DNA of 40,977 nt from CAYQLK01 sp964426075 (GTDB lineage Bacteria; Patescibacteriota; Microgenomatia; CAYQLK01), in assembly GCA_964426075.1 (NCBI GenBank), contig CAYROP010000004.1:1-40977 (forward strand), written 5' to 3'. The position numbers were made by a program, and so were the translations under genes. Below the pieces are notes generated by a model. It did not search any database, had not been told where the DNA came from, and was given only the letters and a program-made list of their open reading frames with translations. Below, one piece after another: positions 15,927-24,492 of this stretch (positions are counted from its first letter, which is position 1; every line of letters begins with the position of its first letter).

Positions 15927-16060
15927 CAATCTGCATCCTTGGCTCTCTTTTTGTAAGCGGGCAGGGTTTTTGTTTAACAAACGAAAGAGCGAACAAAAAG
16001 TGAAAAACAAAAATCACGCTGGGATTTTTGGTGTGCCAAGAATGCAGATAGAAAAATAAT
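15927..16060 (+). repeat. Structured intergenic repeat, copy C
   Basis: Lies in the 322-base gap between the GC-rich cupin and the 51-residue gene. Left arm CAATCTGCATCCTTGG (15927-15942) pairs with CCAAGAATGCAGATAG (16036-16051) at 14 of 16 positions. The inner CTTTTTGT/ACAAAAAG helix, a TTTGTT/AACAAA hairpin (where A and B have TTTTGC/GCAAAA) and the CAAAAATC-ACGCTGG-GATTTTTG hairpin are all present. The 3' flank has AATAATTT/AAATTATT (16055-16076) instead of the GTTTCTC hairpin of copy A. The core of about 85 bases is nearly identical to copy A. Confidence 0.8.
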
Positions 16061-16093
16061 TTCAATTAAAATTATTAATTAATCCTATAGTAC

Positions 16094-16122
16094 TTGACAA
16101 ACAGCCTATAATAATATATAAT
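16094..16122 (+). promoter_or_regulatory. Consensus sigma-70-type promoter
   Basis: TTGACA (16094-16099), exactly 17 bases, TATAAT (16117-16122): both boxes are perfect consensus. It lies 33 bases before the TTG start at 16156. Confidence 0.85.
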
Positions 16123-16155
16123 TCTCCTCAGAAAATTAACAAATTGGAGTGTCTG

Positions 16156-16311
16156 TTGACCCAGAAGTACAGCCCCATCAAGTCGCAAGATGAACGCCTC
16201 AAGAACTCCGGCCCCCGTGGTAGGCGGCTCATCAAGAAGCTCGCTCGCAAGGCGCTTCGTCGCGCTGGCTACTTCGACGACGGGATGATCCAGGTCAGCG
16301 CCGGCTACTAG
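16156..16311 (+). CDS. GC-rich small basic protein of unknown function (51 residues)
   Basis: Starts at TTG 16156 with TTGGAG six bases upstream and stops at TAG 16311. The peptide is strongly basic in its middle (GPRGRRLIKKLARKALRRAG), which should form an amphipathic cationic helix, and ends with FDDGMIQVSAGY. No family was recognised. It could bind nucleic acid or membranes; that is inference from charge only. The open frame, a perfect-consensus promoter, a spaced ribosome binding site and a 12-bp terminator together make a convincing tiny gene although the protein is short. Its G+C content stands out sharply from the AT-rich flanks. Confidence 0.7.
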   Translation: MTQKYSPIKSQDERLKNSGPRGRRLIKKLARKALRRAGYFDDGMIQVSAGY

Positions 16312-16346
16312 CCGGATCAACGCAGAGCCTCATTCCGATTTTTTCC

Positions 16347-16390
16347 GCCCTCTGAGAGTACCGCACCTCCGCTCTCAGGGGGCTTTTTTT
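16347..16390 (+). terminator. Strong intrinsic terminator
   Basis: GCCCTCTGAGAG (16347-16358) pairs with CTCTCAGGGGGC (16372-16383) over 12 bp with one G-U, followed by seven T. It closes the 51-residue gene unit and also faces the convergent gene ending at 16403. Confidence 0.88.
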
Positions 16391-16402
16391 ATCTTTTTTT
16401 TC

Positions 16403-17677
16403 TTAATTTAATATCTTCACACAAATATCCCCACTCCAAGGTTTACTACTGCTTAATCTCTGAGGCCATTCAACATCTGAGTCGTTATATTTTTTTGCTT
16501 TAAACATTGCATTGTTTGGCCAAAGTCCAGTGGCTGGAGTGGAGTATGGGTTAATCAAATCCCACACCAATTTTTTATCCTGAGTTACTTCAAAAAGATG
16601 ACCCTTTTGGCCATCGACTACGAATATATTTCCATTACTCATCTTTTGTGTGCCACCGACTAAGTAAGAAAAAAACCTATTATTTTCTAGTCCCTTATTG
16701 CCGTTTTCAAGTTTCCACACAATGCTATTTTCCTTTGGATTGATTTCCAAAATATTTGATCCTGCTGGGGGGTTTTTATAAATATCAGAAATATTATTAT
16801 TAAAAACTAAGATATTTCCATTCTCAAGTAGCGTTGGATCGTGTTGTCCACTGACCATCCCTACAGGGCTTTTCCAAATAACCTTTCCATCCTCTTTTCG
16901 AACAATTAACAATTTGTTCTGAACTCTCAAACTAACCAGGTATGCCTCTTTGCCTTCAATCGGATCTTTAGTTAAATAATCTAAGCTATTAATCAAGGTC
17001 CAAGCCGACCTAGTTGTGTATTCAGGAAATGGATCTAGTTCTGGATCAAGATGTTCATAAGCACTCCAGCTCCAAACCTCTTTACCCTCTTTATCTATTT
17101 CAACAATTTTATCTCCCCAAATTTCACCCTTAAATTCCGAATTTGGTATTCCACCCTTTATTTTGTCAGAGATATTTTTGGGAATTTTTTCCCAAACCGT
17201 TACTACCACATTATCATTTGGCAATGTCTTAAAATCATGATGCATTTGGCTATTTTTGTACTCCCAAACTACATTATTGTTCCAGTCCAATTCTTGAATA
17301 ATTCCTGTATTACCTCTAGTTGGGAGCTCAACTTCCTTTTTTGAATCATCGATTTGAGAACTAATCAAATTACCATTCTTTTTGAGTACACTATAAAAAG
17401 TTCCGTTTCCAACTTCCCAAGTTTTTACAGCCCGTCCGTAAGAATCAGTCAGATAAATATTATTTTTTACCTTAATATCTGAACGCTGACTCAGTGGAGT
17501 AATTAATATATATCCATCAGAAAGTGCTCCTTTATCAAAAATAGGCCATTTACCAAAACTGTTTACCGCACCAAAACTATTACATACATTTTTAGTAAAC
17601 ACTGCCCCAGTTATCAGTATCAACAAGACAATAAAAACAGCAATTTTTTTAACAGACCTTACAATTATTGGCATCAA
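16403..17677 (-). CDS. Arylsulfotransferase-family beta-propeller protein, paralog 1
   Basis: Encodes 424 residues with an N-terminal membrane anchor (about 9-29) and an external repeat domain of the arylsulfotransferase (ASST/PQQ-like propeller) type. Blade-like motifs recur: NNVVWEYKNSQMHHDFKTLP, GKEVWSWSAYEHLDP, GKVIWKSPVGMVSGQHDPTL and KLVWDLINPYSTPATG. Histidines in MHHDF and GQHDP sit where the family keeps conserved and catalytic histidines. Family members move sulfate between phenolic compounds, but a structural role is also possible. It follows the paralog at 17699 by 21 bases and shares a 145-base identical tract with it. Confidence 0.82.
   Translation of the reverse strand: MMPIIVRSVKKIAVFIVLLILITGAVFTKNVCNSFGAVNSFGKWPIFDKGALSDGYILITPLSQRSDIKVKNNIYLTDSYGRAVKTWEVGNGTFYSVLKKNGNLISSQIDDSKKEVELPTRGNTGIIQELDWNNNVVWEYKNSQMHHDFKTLPNDNVVVTVWEKIPKNISDKIKGGIPNSEFKGEIWGDKIVEIDKEGKEVWSWSAYEHLDPELDPFPEYTTRSAWTLINSLDYLTKDPIEGKEAYLVSLRVQNKLLIVRKEDGKVIWKSPVGMVSGQHDPTLLENGNILVFNNNISDIYKNPPAGSNILEINPKENSIVWKLENGNKGLENNRFFSYLVGGTQKMSNGNIFVVDGQKGHLFEVTQDKKLVWDLINPYSTPATGLWPNNAMFKAKKYNDSDVEWPQRLSSSKPWSGDICVKILN
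17060..17204. repeat. 145-bp tract identical to 18362-18506
   Basis: From AGCACTCCAG to CCGTTACT the DNA is identical base for base between the two ASST paralogs, while sequence immediately outside diverges even at the protein level. This is the signature of recent gene conversion. Confidence 0.9.
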
Positions 17678-17698
17678 AACTAATTATTATTAACTAAA

Positions 17699-19009
17699 CT
17701 ATATAAACTTATCTAAAGTTTTACACACCTCTGCACTCTTTGGTAGATCACTCTTTAGTTTGACCGGCCATTTGATTTGATCATTAGAATATCGTTTCGC
17801 TTTAAACATCGCGTTATTAGGAAATATTCCAGTTTCAGGTGTAGTAAATGGATTAATCAAATCCCAGACAAGTTTTTTGTCAGCCGTAACCTCGAACATA
17901 TGCCCCTGCAAACCATCCGCGACAAAAGTGTTGCCGTTAGATAATCTCTGTGCACCTCCGACTAAGTAAGAATAAAATCGCTTACTTTCAATCCCTTTAG
18001 CTCCATTATCTAGTAGCCAAACAACCTCGTTCGTTTTAGGATTAATTTCTGTAATATTTGATCCAGTTGGGGGATTAGAAAAAGTTGCATCGATATTATT
18101 ATTGAAAGCCATAATATTTCCATTTGGCAGTAGTGTTGGGTCGTGTTGACCGCTAAAAACTCCTTTTGGACTTCTCCAGATTATTTTCCCATCTTCTTTT
18201 CTAACTATTGCAATAGTGTTAACACCTCTTAAAGATATTAAATATGCCTCTTTACCCTCGATCGGGTCCTTATGGAGATAACTAACTCCGTTTAGTAATG
18301 TCCATGTAGATCTAGCGGTTGATGGTCCAAACACATCGATATTAGTATCCATATTTTCGTGAGCACTCCAGCTCCAAACCTCTTTACCCTCTTTATCTAT
18401 TTCAACAATTTTATCTCCCCAAATTTCACCCTTAAATTCCGAATTTGGTATTCCACCCTTTATTTTGTCAGAGATATTTTTGGGAATTTTTTCCCAAACC
18501 GTTACTGCTACATTTCCATTTGGCAGAACTGCAAAATCATGATGAGCTAGATCATTTTTGTACTCCCAGATCTTTTTACCTCTCCAATTAAGTTTTTGAA
18601 TTAGTCCTGTCCTTGCTCCGGTAGGGTAGTTTTTAGGATCGAAGGGGCTAACAATTGCCGTAACTAAGTTAGCCTCATTGTCTAAGACACTATAAAATGC
18701 AGCGAATTCCGTATTCCATTCGTGGACGCTTTGTCCGTACATGTCGGTAAGATACACCGCATTTTTTCCACCAGTATCCGATCTTTGGCTTATTGGTGTA
18801 ATTAATGTATACCCTCCTGCAATCTTATTAATATCAGTAATGGGGGATTTTCCAGACATGCCCACAGCGATCAGTCCTTGGCAGGTTGTTGTCTGAAAAG
18901 CAACTACCGATCCTACTAGGATAATAAATAGTGCAAATAGATAATTTAATCCCGTTGAAAGATTAATTTTTTTCGAAGATTTTTCTAGTTTTGGCATTTT
19001 ACTTTGCAT
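17699..19009 (-). CDS. Arylsulfotransferase-family beta-propeller protein, paralog 2
   Basis: Encodes 436 residues, same plan as the neighbour at 16403: basic N-terminus, one membrane anchor (about 20-40), then ASST-type blades with LAHHDFAVLPNGNVAV, GKEVWSWSAHENMD, GVFSGQHDPTLLPNGNIMAF and KLVWDLINPFTTPETG. By eye the two proteins are related along their whole length with many substitutions, except in the central converted tract. The start at 19009 overlaps the 3' end of trhO by 25 bases (an internal ATG at 18997 is possible), so trhO and the two paralogs likely form one transcript. Exported enzyme or binding protein; substrate unknown. Confidence 0.82.
   Translation of the reverse strand: MQSKMPKLEKSSKKINLSTGLNYLFALFIILVGSVVAFQTTTCQGLIAVGMSGKSPITDINKIAGGYTLITPISQRSDTGGKNAVYLTDMYGQSVHEWNTEFAAFYSVLDNEANLVTAIVSPFDPKNYPTGARTGLIQKLNWRGKKIWEYKNDLAHHDFAVLPNGNVAVTVWEKIPKNISDKIKGGIPNSEFKGEIWGDKIVEIDKEGKEVWSWSAHENMDTNIDVFGPSTARSTWTLLNGVSYLHKDPIEGKEAYLISLRGVNTIAIVRKEDGKIIWRSPKGVFSGQHDPTLLPNGNIMAFNNNIDATFSNPPTGSNITEINPKTNEVVWLLDNGAKGIESKRFYSYLVGGAQRLSNGNTFVADGLQGHMFEVTADKKLVWDLINPFTTPETGIFPNNAMFKAKRYSNDQIKWPVKLKSDLPKSAEVCKTLDKFI
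18362..18506. repeat. 145-bp tract identical to 17060-17204
   Basis: Second member of the identical pair inside the ASST paralogs, same orientation, about 1.3 kb away. It encodes the region from VTVWEKIPKN to KEVWSWSA in both proteins. Confidence 0.9.
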
Positions 19010-19869
19010 TCTTCACTACAGTATTCATTATATTTATTTGCACAATCTGAGCAGCAAATAAACAAATCATGACAGGATTTGTTAGCACAATCGATGTAAT
19101 CATCGCTTTTTTTATTACACAATTTACAATTGGTCAGAATTTTCGCTTCTTTTTCCTGGTTAAAACTTACCGCCATTCTTTTGTCAAACACAAAACACTT
19201 ACCCTCAAAATATCCATCGGGATATTTTTCGGCATACTTGAATATGCCTCCATCTAATTGATAAACATCCTCAAAGCCTTCCTTTATTAGTAGCGCTGAA
19301 GCTTTTTCACACCTAATTCCTCCCGTACAATAAGTAATCACTTTTTTGTTTTTGTATTTACTCAATTCGCCGATTACATTTGGCAGTTCACGAAATCTGT
19401 GAATAGGGGCCAAGGTTGCTCCTTCGAATTTGCCAATTGCTGATTCGTAATCATTACGCATATCGACCAAAACCACATCGTCTGCTTGCCTCTCTAATAT
19501 AGAGTGCAGCTCATCCGCAGACACGCGCTTTCCGCTAGCTGTTGGATCGAGACCATCAACGCCCAAAGTTACGATCTCGGGACGGAATTTTATTTTTAGT
19601 TTTGAAAAAGTATCTTCAGAACCCATACTAACTTTGAACTCAATTCCTCTAAATTCATCCCTTTTCTGCATCCAGGCTTCATATTTGTCAGTACTTTTTT
19701 TTGTACCCGCTATCGTGCCATTTATACCCTCAAAACCTACCAATATTCTGCCTGTAATATTGTTAGCTTCACAAAACGCTCTTTGATCCAACACCTCTTT
19801 ATGTGGGTCGGGTATATTTATATACCTATAATAAAGTAGGACAGGTATTTGTTTATCTATTTCTTTCAT
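18985..19869 (-). CDS. trhO: TrhO, tRNA uridine(34) hydroxylase (rhodanese family)
   Basis: Encodes 294 residues matching the YceA/TrhO family: N-terminal ferredoxin-like domain with GFEGINGTIAG (45-55), then a rhodanese domain with VLVDMRNDYE and catalytic loop YCTGGIRCEKA (Cys181). A C-terminal cysteine-rich module follows (CKLC, CANKSC, CCSDC, CSEEC), probably zinc-binding. The enzyme makes 5-hydroxyuridine at position 34 of some tRNAs, using oxygen in E. coli. The next gene on the strand overlaps its end. An oxygen-dependent enzyme in a presumed fermentative lineage is mildly surprising. Confidence 0.93.
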   Translation of the reverse strand: MKEIDKQIPVLLYYRYINIPDPHKEVLDQRAFCEANNITGRILVGFEGINGTIAGTKKSTDKYEAWMQKRDEFRGIEFKVSMGSEDTFSKLKIKFRPEIVTLGVDGLDPTASGKRVSADELHSILERQADDVVLVDMRNDYESAIGKFEGATLAPIHRFRELPNVIGELSKYKNKKVITYCTGGIRCEKASALLIKEGFEDVYQLDGGIFKYAEKYPDGYFEGKCFVFDKRMAVSFNQEKEAKILTNCKLCNKKSDDYIDCANKSCHDLFICCSDCANKYNEYCSEECKVKCQN

Positions 19870-19945
19870 TTGAACTTAATTTTTAAAAGTATAACCTAAA
19901 AACTATCTACCGCTCTGGCAAATTATATATCACGCCTGCATTAAT

Positions 19946-19974
19946 TTGACTTCGAGTGATTTAGTGGCTAGAAT
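19946..19974 (+). promoter_or_regulatory. Promoter of the nusA leader
   Basis: TTGACT (19946-19951), 17-base spacer, TAGAAT (19969-19974). It would start transcription near 19981, about 90 bases before nusA. Confidence 0.75.
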
Positions 19975-20004
19975 ACTCCCTTGATAAGGTTAAACAGGAA
20001 TGTG

Positions 20005-20040
20005 AGGTAGACACGAGGTTACAAGTGGTCTGCCTTTTTT
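20005..20040 (+). terminator. Intrinsic terminator inside the nusA leader (attenuator candidate)
   Basis: AGGTAGAC (20005-20012) pairs with GTCTGCCT (20028-20035) allowing one G-U, extended by an AC/GT pair, followed by six T. It lies between the nusA promoter and the nusA start with no gene in between, so it should regulate nusA rather than end another transcript. Confidence 0.7.
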
Positions 20041-20071
20041 GTTTCTGAATTGACCTAAAAAAATAAAAAAT

Positions 20072-21328
20072 ATGGATACTAACAACCCTTTTGTTGCCCG
20101 AACAGAATTTGCAGCTGCATTAAATCAAGTCGCTTCCGAGCGTGGAATTGATGTGTCAGAAGTAATCGAAACTATAAAAATTGCAATCACTGCCGCCTAT
20201 CATAAAGACTTTGATCCTGAAGAGAACGAAGTCGAAGTCGATCTTGATCCGATAACTGGTGAAGTTCAAATCAAAAAAGATGGCAAAAATGTCACTCCAG
20301 CTGGTTTTGGGCGTATTGCTGCACAAACAGCCAAACAGGTAATTCTACAGAGAATTAGAGAATCAGAAAAAAACTCCATATTAGATGAGTTCCGTACCAA
20401 AACAGGCACAATTATGAGCGGTCAGATTCAGCGTATTTCCGGGCCGATTGTTACAGTAAACCTCGGCAAGGCTGAAGCAATTATGCCCCCTCAGGAACAG
20501 ATGCAGAACGAAAACTACTCTCTTGGGCAACGATTAAAGTTTTATATTGTTGGTATCAAAGAAGGTACTCACGGCGAAGAAATAATTGTTTCGCGCGCTG
20601 ACAAAGGCCTGCTTGAAGGTCTGATTACAGCCGAAGTTCCAGAGCTTGCCGGTGGGGCAGTAGAGATAAAAGCAATCGCCCGTGAAGCAGGTCAAAGATC
20701 CAAAATTGCTGTTTCAAGTAATCAAATGGGTGTTGATCCAGTCGGAAGCTGTGTTGGCCAAAAAGGTGTACGCATTCAGGCTGTAATCAATGAGCTTGGA
20801 TCAGAAAGAATCGATATTATTCAGTTTTCTGATGACATCAAAACCTTTATTGCTCAAAGCTTGTCTCCCGCTAAAGACATTGTCGTTACCGTAAACGAAG
20901 AGGAAAAAACCGCAGTCGTTAGCGTACCTGAGGATCAACTATCATTAGCAATTGGTAAAGACGGACAAAACGTCCGCCTTGCAGCCAAACTAACTGGATA
21001 CAAAATCGATATCCAAGGATCAGGCACCACATCTGAGTCCAAAATCCCTTCTCTTAAAGACGATCCAATCGTTCAAGAAGTTAATAGTAATGAAACAACT
21101 GAGGCTGAAGCTGTCGAAGAAGTAAAAACCGAAGAAGCGTCTGAACAGGTTGAGGCTGCCGATAATGAAGAAACAAAAGAAGTACCAGCCAGTGCTATTG
21201 AAGTTAGTAGCCAACAGAGCCCAGCAGAAGCAACAGTTTCAGAAGAAACAGGGGTCGATGAGGAAACAGCTAAAGATACTGCTACCGAAGTTGTCTCCGA
21301 TCCAGAAACTGATGAGTCCAAAGCTTAA
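20072..21328 (+). CDS. nusA: Transcription elongation/termination factor NusA
   Basis: Encodes 418 residues: N-terminal RNA-polymerase-binding domain (1-125), S1 domain (about 133-200, with GTIMSGQIQRISGP), then two KH domains. The first holds CVGQKGVRIQAVINEL, the second SLAIGKDGQNVRLAAKLTG. The last 75 residues are a Glu/Thr/Ala/Val-rich acidic tail, unlike the AR domains of E. coli NusA. NusA promotes pausing, intrinsic termination and antitermination. infB follows 44 bases downstream, the usual nusA-infB order; rimP is not present upstream. The leader has a promoter and an intrinsic terminator, consistent with autoregulation. No Shine-Dalgarno site. Confidence 0.96.
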   Translation: MDTNNPFVARTEFAAALNQVASERGIDVSEVIETIKIAITAAYHKDFDPEENEVEVDLDPITGEVQIKKDGKNVTPAGFGRIAAQTAKQVILQRIRESEKNSILDEFRTKTGTIMSGQIQRISGPIVTVNLGKAEAIMPPQEQMQNENYSLGQRLKFYIVGIKEGTHGEEIIVSRADKGLLEGLITAEVPELAGGAVEIKAIAREAGQRSKIAVSSNQMGVDPVGSCVGQKGVRIQAVINELGSERIDIIQFSDDIKTFIAQSLSPAKDIVVTVNEEEKTAVVSVPEDQLSLAIGKDGQNVRLAAKLTGYKIDIQGSGTTSESKIPSLKDDPIVQEVNSNETTEAEAVEEVKTEEASEQVEAADNEETKEVPASAIEVSSQQSPAEATVSEETGVDEETAKDTATEVVSDPETDESKA

Positions 21329-21372
21329 CTTACTTTTAGTGGCCAAAGTGAGAAATCTAAAAAAAATAAATA

Positions 21373-22830
21373 ATGCCAAAAGACACAATTATTACAAGCA
21401 AAAATCGTCCGCCAGTCGTCTCGGTTTTGGGGCATGTTGATCACGGCAAAACTTCACTTTTAGACAAAATTCGTTCATCAAATGTTGCGGCTCGCGAGTC
21501 GGGCGGTATTACTCAAGCAATCGGCGCTTATCAGATTGATTTTAATGGTAGATTAATTACTTTTATTGACACACCAGGCCATGCTGCTTTTGAGGCTATG
21601 CGTTCTCGAGGAGCTCAAGCATCGGATATTGCCCTTTTGGTTGTGGCCGCAAACGATGGTGTTAAGCCACAGACTGTCGAGGCTATTAAACATATCAACA
21701 ACTCAGGTTCAAAAATGATTGTTGTTCTAAATAAAATCGATCTTCCGAATCTAAATATTGAAAAAGTACTTGGTGAACTTACTAAAGAAGGGGTTGAACT
21801 GGATAAAAACGGTGGTGATGTTCCAGTTGTGCAGGTTTCAGCTACGACTGGGCTAGGTATTAATGATCTATTAGATATGATCGTACTTGTTTCTGATATG
21901 GTTGATCTTAAAGACACTTCAGAAGAGCCATTTACTGCTGTTGTCATAGAGTCAGAAATGACTAAGAATAAAGGGGCGGTCACTCATGCAATTGTCAAAT
22001 CAGGAATTCTAACAACCGGACAGGATGTTTTTGTAGGGAACAAGGCAAGTAAAATTCGCTCAATTACTTCAGACAAAGGAACGCAACTCAAAGAGGCTGG
22101 CCCATCAACTCCAATTGAGATTACAGGTCTTAATTTTGTTCCCGATACTGGAGCTTTAATTACTGCTACCGTCACAACTAACGAAACATCTGGTGGTGTT
22201 GATAACCAACCTACTTTAGTTTCGGCTGGCGACCTGATTGCGGCCGGCCAAGCTAAAAAAGACAGTTTTTTAATCATTGTTAAAGCCGATGTCTCAGGCT
22301 CATTGGAGGCAATTACTAAAAATATTCCCAACAAAGTTCAGATTTTATTTTCTGCCACAGGTGATGTGACCATAAACGATGTTACTTTAAGCAAGTCCGC
22401 CACAGCTCCAATCTTAGCCTTTAATGTCAAAGTTCCCTCTGATGTTGAAAAATCTGCTTCCAGAGAAGGAGTCATTATTAAGCCGTACAAAATTATTTAT
22501 GAACTACTCGATGATATTGATGACGTTGTTGCAGCAATTGAAGCAGAAAAAGAAGAAGAAAAGATAAAAGCCGTAGCAGAAATAACTGCAGAGTTTACCA
22601 TTGAAGGCGTGCACATCGCTGGAGTAAAAGTTACTAAAGGGTCGTTAAAAAATGGTATGAGTTTGTTTTTGTCTCGCAACGGGCAGGTGTTAACCGAAGC
22701 AAAAATAACCTCACTCAAACAACGATCTAAAGAGGTTAACGATGTTCGTGCAGGACAGGAGTGTGGGGTATTACTTTCACCTCCGCTTGACTTCAAAATT
22801 GGCGATAAGCTAGAATTCATTTCGGACTAA
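21373..22830 (+). CDS. infB: Translation initiation factor IF-2, short form
   Basis: Encodes 485 residues. The GTPase domain starts almost at once with GHVDHGKT (20-27), DTPGHAAF (G3) and NKID (G4). Domains II, III and the C-terminal fMet-tRNA-binding beta barrel follow, ending at DFKIGDKLEFISD. The long N-terminal extension of E. coli IF-2 is absent, as in other compact genomes. IF-2 brings initiator tRNA to the small subunit and promotes subunit joining. It lies between nusA and a degenerate DHH protein. A short CTTACTTT/AAAGTGAG hairpin sits in the gap to nusA. The ATG has no Shine-Dalgarno site. Confidence 0.96.
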   Translation: MPKDTIITSKNRPPVVSVLGHVDHGKTSLLDKIRSSNVAARESGGITQAIGAYQIDFNGRLITFIDTPGHAAFEAMRSRGAQASDIALLVVAANDGVKPQTVEAIKHINNSGSKMIVVLNKIDLPNLNIEKVLGELTKEGVELDKNGGDVPVVQVSATTGLGINDLLDMIVLVSDMVDLKDTSEEPFTAVVIESEMTKNKGAVTHAIVKSGILTTGQDVFVGNKASKIRSITSDKGTQLKEAGPSTPIEITGLNFVPDTGALITATVTTNETSGGVDNQPTLVSAGDLIAAGQAKKDSFLIIVKADVSGSLEAITKNIPNKVQILFSATGDVTINDVTLSKSATAPILAFNVKVPSDVEKSASREGVIIKPYKIIYELLDDIDDVVAAIEAEKEEEKIKAVAEITAEFTIEGVHIAGVKVTKGSLKNGMSLFLSRNGQVLTEAKITSLKQRSKEVNDVRAGQECGVLLSPPLDFKIGDKLEFISD

Positions 22831-22884
22831 CATTAAGCCTTTAGTGTTACTTATAGACATTTCCCTGCCCTACAAAAAATAAAG

Positions 22885-23955
22885 ATGAAAACAATTAATA
22901 TTACTGCAATCGAACCAGCGCTTACTCCAGGAACAAAAACAGTTATTCTTATTCCAACTAACTACAATAATGATATCTTGGCTGCTGGCCTTGCTTTAAT
23001 GATGGCTCTAAGAAAAGTTAATCAATCTGTTTCTCTTCTTTCTCCAACTCCAGCAAGAGTAGGTGATTCTAATTTTTTTGATATTGATCAGCTTAGCAAT
23101 TCCATTCCATCAGATAATTTTGTCGTTACACTAAAGAACGCAGTACCCAAATTAAAAAGAGTTAAACATTTTGTGGATGGGGACGATCTTAAATTTATGC
23201 TATTTCCCAGAGAAAATGCAGATAAATTTAACGCGAACGAAATATCTTTCGGGTATGAAGCCTCTGCTTTTGATCTAATTATTTCTCTTGGTCAAGATGT
23301 ACAATCTGCTTTGTCGAGATTTCCAGAATTCAGCTCAAGTCAAAGTCAAGTTTTAGTTATTTCCAATAATCCCAGTCATGCCACAGGCACAGACAAATCC
23401 ATTATTGATCAAGAAGCCAAATCTATTTCAGAAATAATTGCAAGGGTTATCGAGACAGCTAAACTCCCAGTATGGGAAGATCTCGCCTTCAATATTTTTC
23501 AAGGTCTTTATTCAGCAACGAATAATTTTTCAGTTGCCAATCTTACCCCTAATACCCTTGAAGTAGCGACCTGGGCTGTTGCAAACGGTGCCAACAAAAC
23601 TGCGCTTTCCACAAAAAGTGTAGATCACCGTCCATCAGAAAATATTCATTCGCAAACACATCACCCACCGCAGGTTAATGTGGGGCAAAGTCAGCAAAAT
23701 TTTGACAATAGACAGCCAAGAAACAGGGACCGAGATAGGGACCGTAACCGAAATCGCGATCGTAACCGTCAGCAAGGTTCAAATTACGACAATCGTCCAA
23801 ATCAGCAAGCTTCTCAATCTCAAAAAAATACACCTATTGGTGATAATATTGCTATCAATCAGCAATCATCAAATGTTTCTGAATGGGAGTCAAAACCAAA
23901 AATATATCAGGGGTCTACAATAGTTGAGTCTGATTTTAACGAAACGAATAGTTAA
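22885..23955 (+). CDS. Degenerate DHH-family (NrnA-like) protein with R/N/D-rich tail
   Basis: Encodes 356 residues. The first 230 keep the fold pattern of NrnA-type DHH phosphoesterases, a common neighbour of infB: a strand plus loop TNYNNDILAAGLALMMAL (25-42) where the family has PDGDAIGSALAL, FDLIISLGQD (129-138) where a catalytic Asp is expected, and VISNNPSHATGT (158-169) where the family has IDHHPSN. The DHH triad therefore reads Ser-Asn-Asn, and activity is probably lost. Residues 270-300 are an Arg/Asn/Asp repeat (RDRDRDRNRNRDRNR), likely disordered and RNA-binding. It may have become an RNA-binding scaffold; the role is unproven. Confidence 0.75.
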   Translation: MKTINITAIEPALTPGTKTVILIPTNYNNDILAAGLALMMALRKVNQSVSLLSPTPARVGDSNFFDIDQLSNSIPSDNFVVTLKNAVPKLKRVKHFVDGDDLKFMLFPRENADKFNANEISFGYEASAFDLIISLGQDVQSALSRFPEFSSSQSQVLVISNNPSHATGTDKSIIDQEAKSISEIIARVIETAKLPVWEDLAFNIFQGLYSATNNFSVANLTPNTLEVATWAVANGANKTALSTKSVDHRPSENIHSQTHHPPQVNVGQSQQNFDNRQPRNRDRDRDRNRNRDRNRQQGSNYDNRPNQQASQSQKNTPIGDNIAINQQSSNVSEWESKPKIYQGSTIVESDFNETNS

Positions 23956-23983
23956 GGTATTAATCTTTAGGCAAATTACTCTT

Positions 23984-24013
23984 TTGCTAAATATCAATTG
24001 CTATTGCTATACT
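23984..24013 (+). promoter_or_regulatory. Promoter of rpsO with extended -10
   Basis: TTGCTA (23984-23989), 18-base spacer, TATACT (24008-24013), with TG one base before the -10 box (extended -10). The leader to rpsO (about 150 bases) contains an imperfect GCC...GGC hairpin near 24062-24092 that might bind S15; no ribosomal-protein motif is certain. Confidence 0.6.
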
Positions 24014-24168
24014 TTAAATAAGAGGTATAGCGCCTCGAAGGTTTATGTGTTAAAATTATAAGCCACTTTGAAACGCGAAAGTTTTTCAAGGCTAATTTGC
24101 TAGATTATTCTAATCTGACAAGTTTAATAATTAACATATAATTTTTTAAATATTTAATTTATAGGATT

Positions 24169-24429
24169 ATGATAGATACAACTAAAAAGTCAAAAATTAT
24201 TGACCTTTACAAAACACACGAGGGTGATACCGGTTCACCTGAGGTTCAGGTTGCAATTCTTACTGAAAGAATTAAAAGTGTGACCGACCATCTTAAAGAA
24301 CATGACCACGACAACCATTCTCGAAGAGGGCTACTAACAATGGTAAACAAGAGACGTCGTCTCCTTACCTACCTCAAGAAAAAAGACGAAACTCGTTATG
24401 ATGAGATCGTCAAAAAGCTCGAGCTTTAA
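24169..24429 (+). CDS. rpsO: Small ribosomal subunit protein uS15
   Basis: Encodes 86 residues, the normal size for S15, with the family hallmarks DTGSPEVQVAILTERI (20-35), the HDNHSRRGLLTMVNKRRRLLTYLKKKD block and a Tyr-containing C-terminus. S15 is a primary binder of 16S rRNA helices 20-22 and nucleates the platform of the small subunit. It precedes pnp, the widely conserved rpsO-pnp order. In E. coli S15 represses its own mRNA by a leader pseudoknot; whether this leader does so cannot be read from one sequence. Confidence 0.97.
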   Translation: MIDTTKKSKIIDLYKTHEGDTGSPEVQVAILTERIKSVTDHLKEHDHDNHSRRGLLTMVNKRRRLLTYLKKKDETRYDEIVKKLEL

Positions 24430-24492
24430 AAATATATAAGTAAAAATAAAGAAAGGAGGAGTAATTTATCCTCTAAGCTTTAAAAAAGCGCA

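Noticed and set aside
15841..16065. Minus-strand open frame of 74 residues through repeat copy C
   Set aside because: It spans the cupin terminator and the repeat. Its hydrophobic stretch comes from the T-rich stems of the repeat read backwards.
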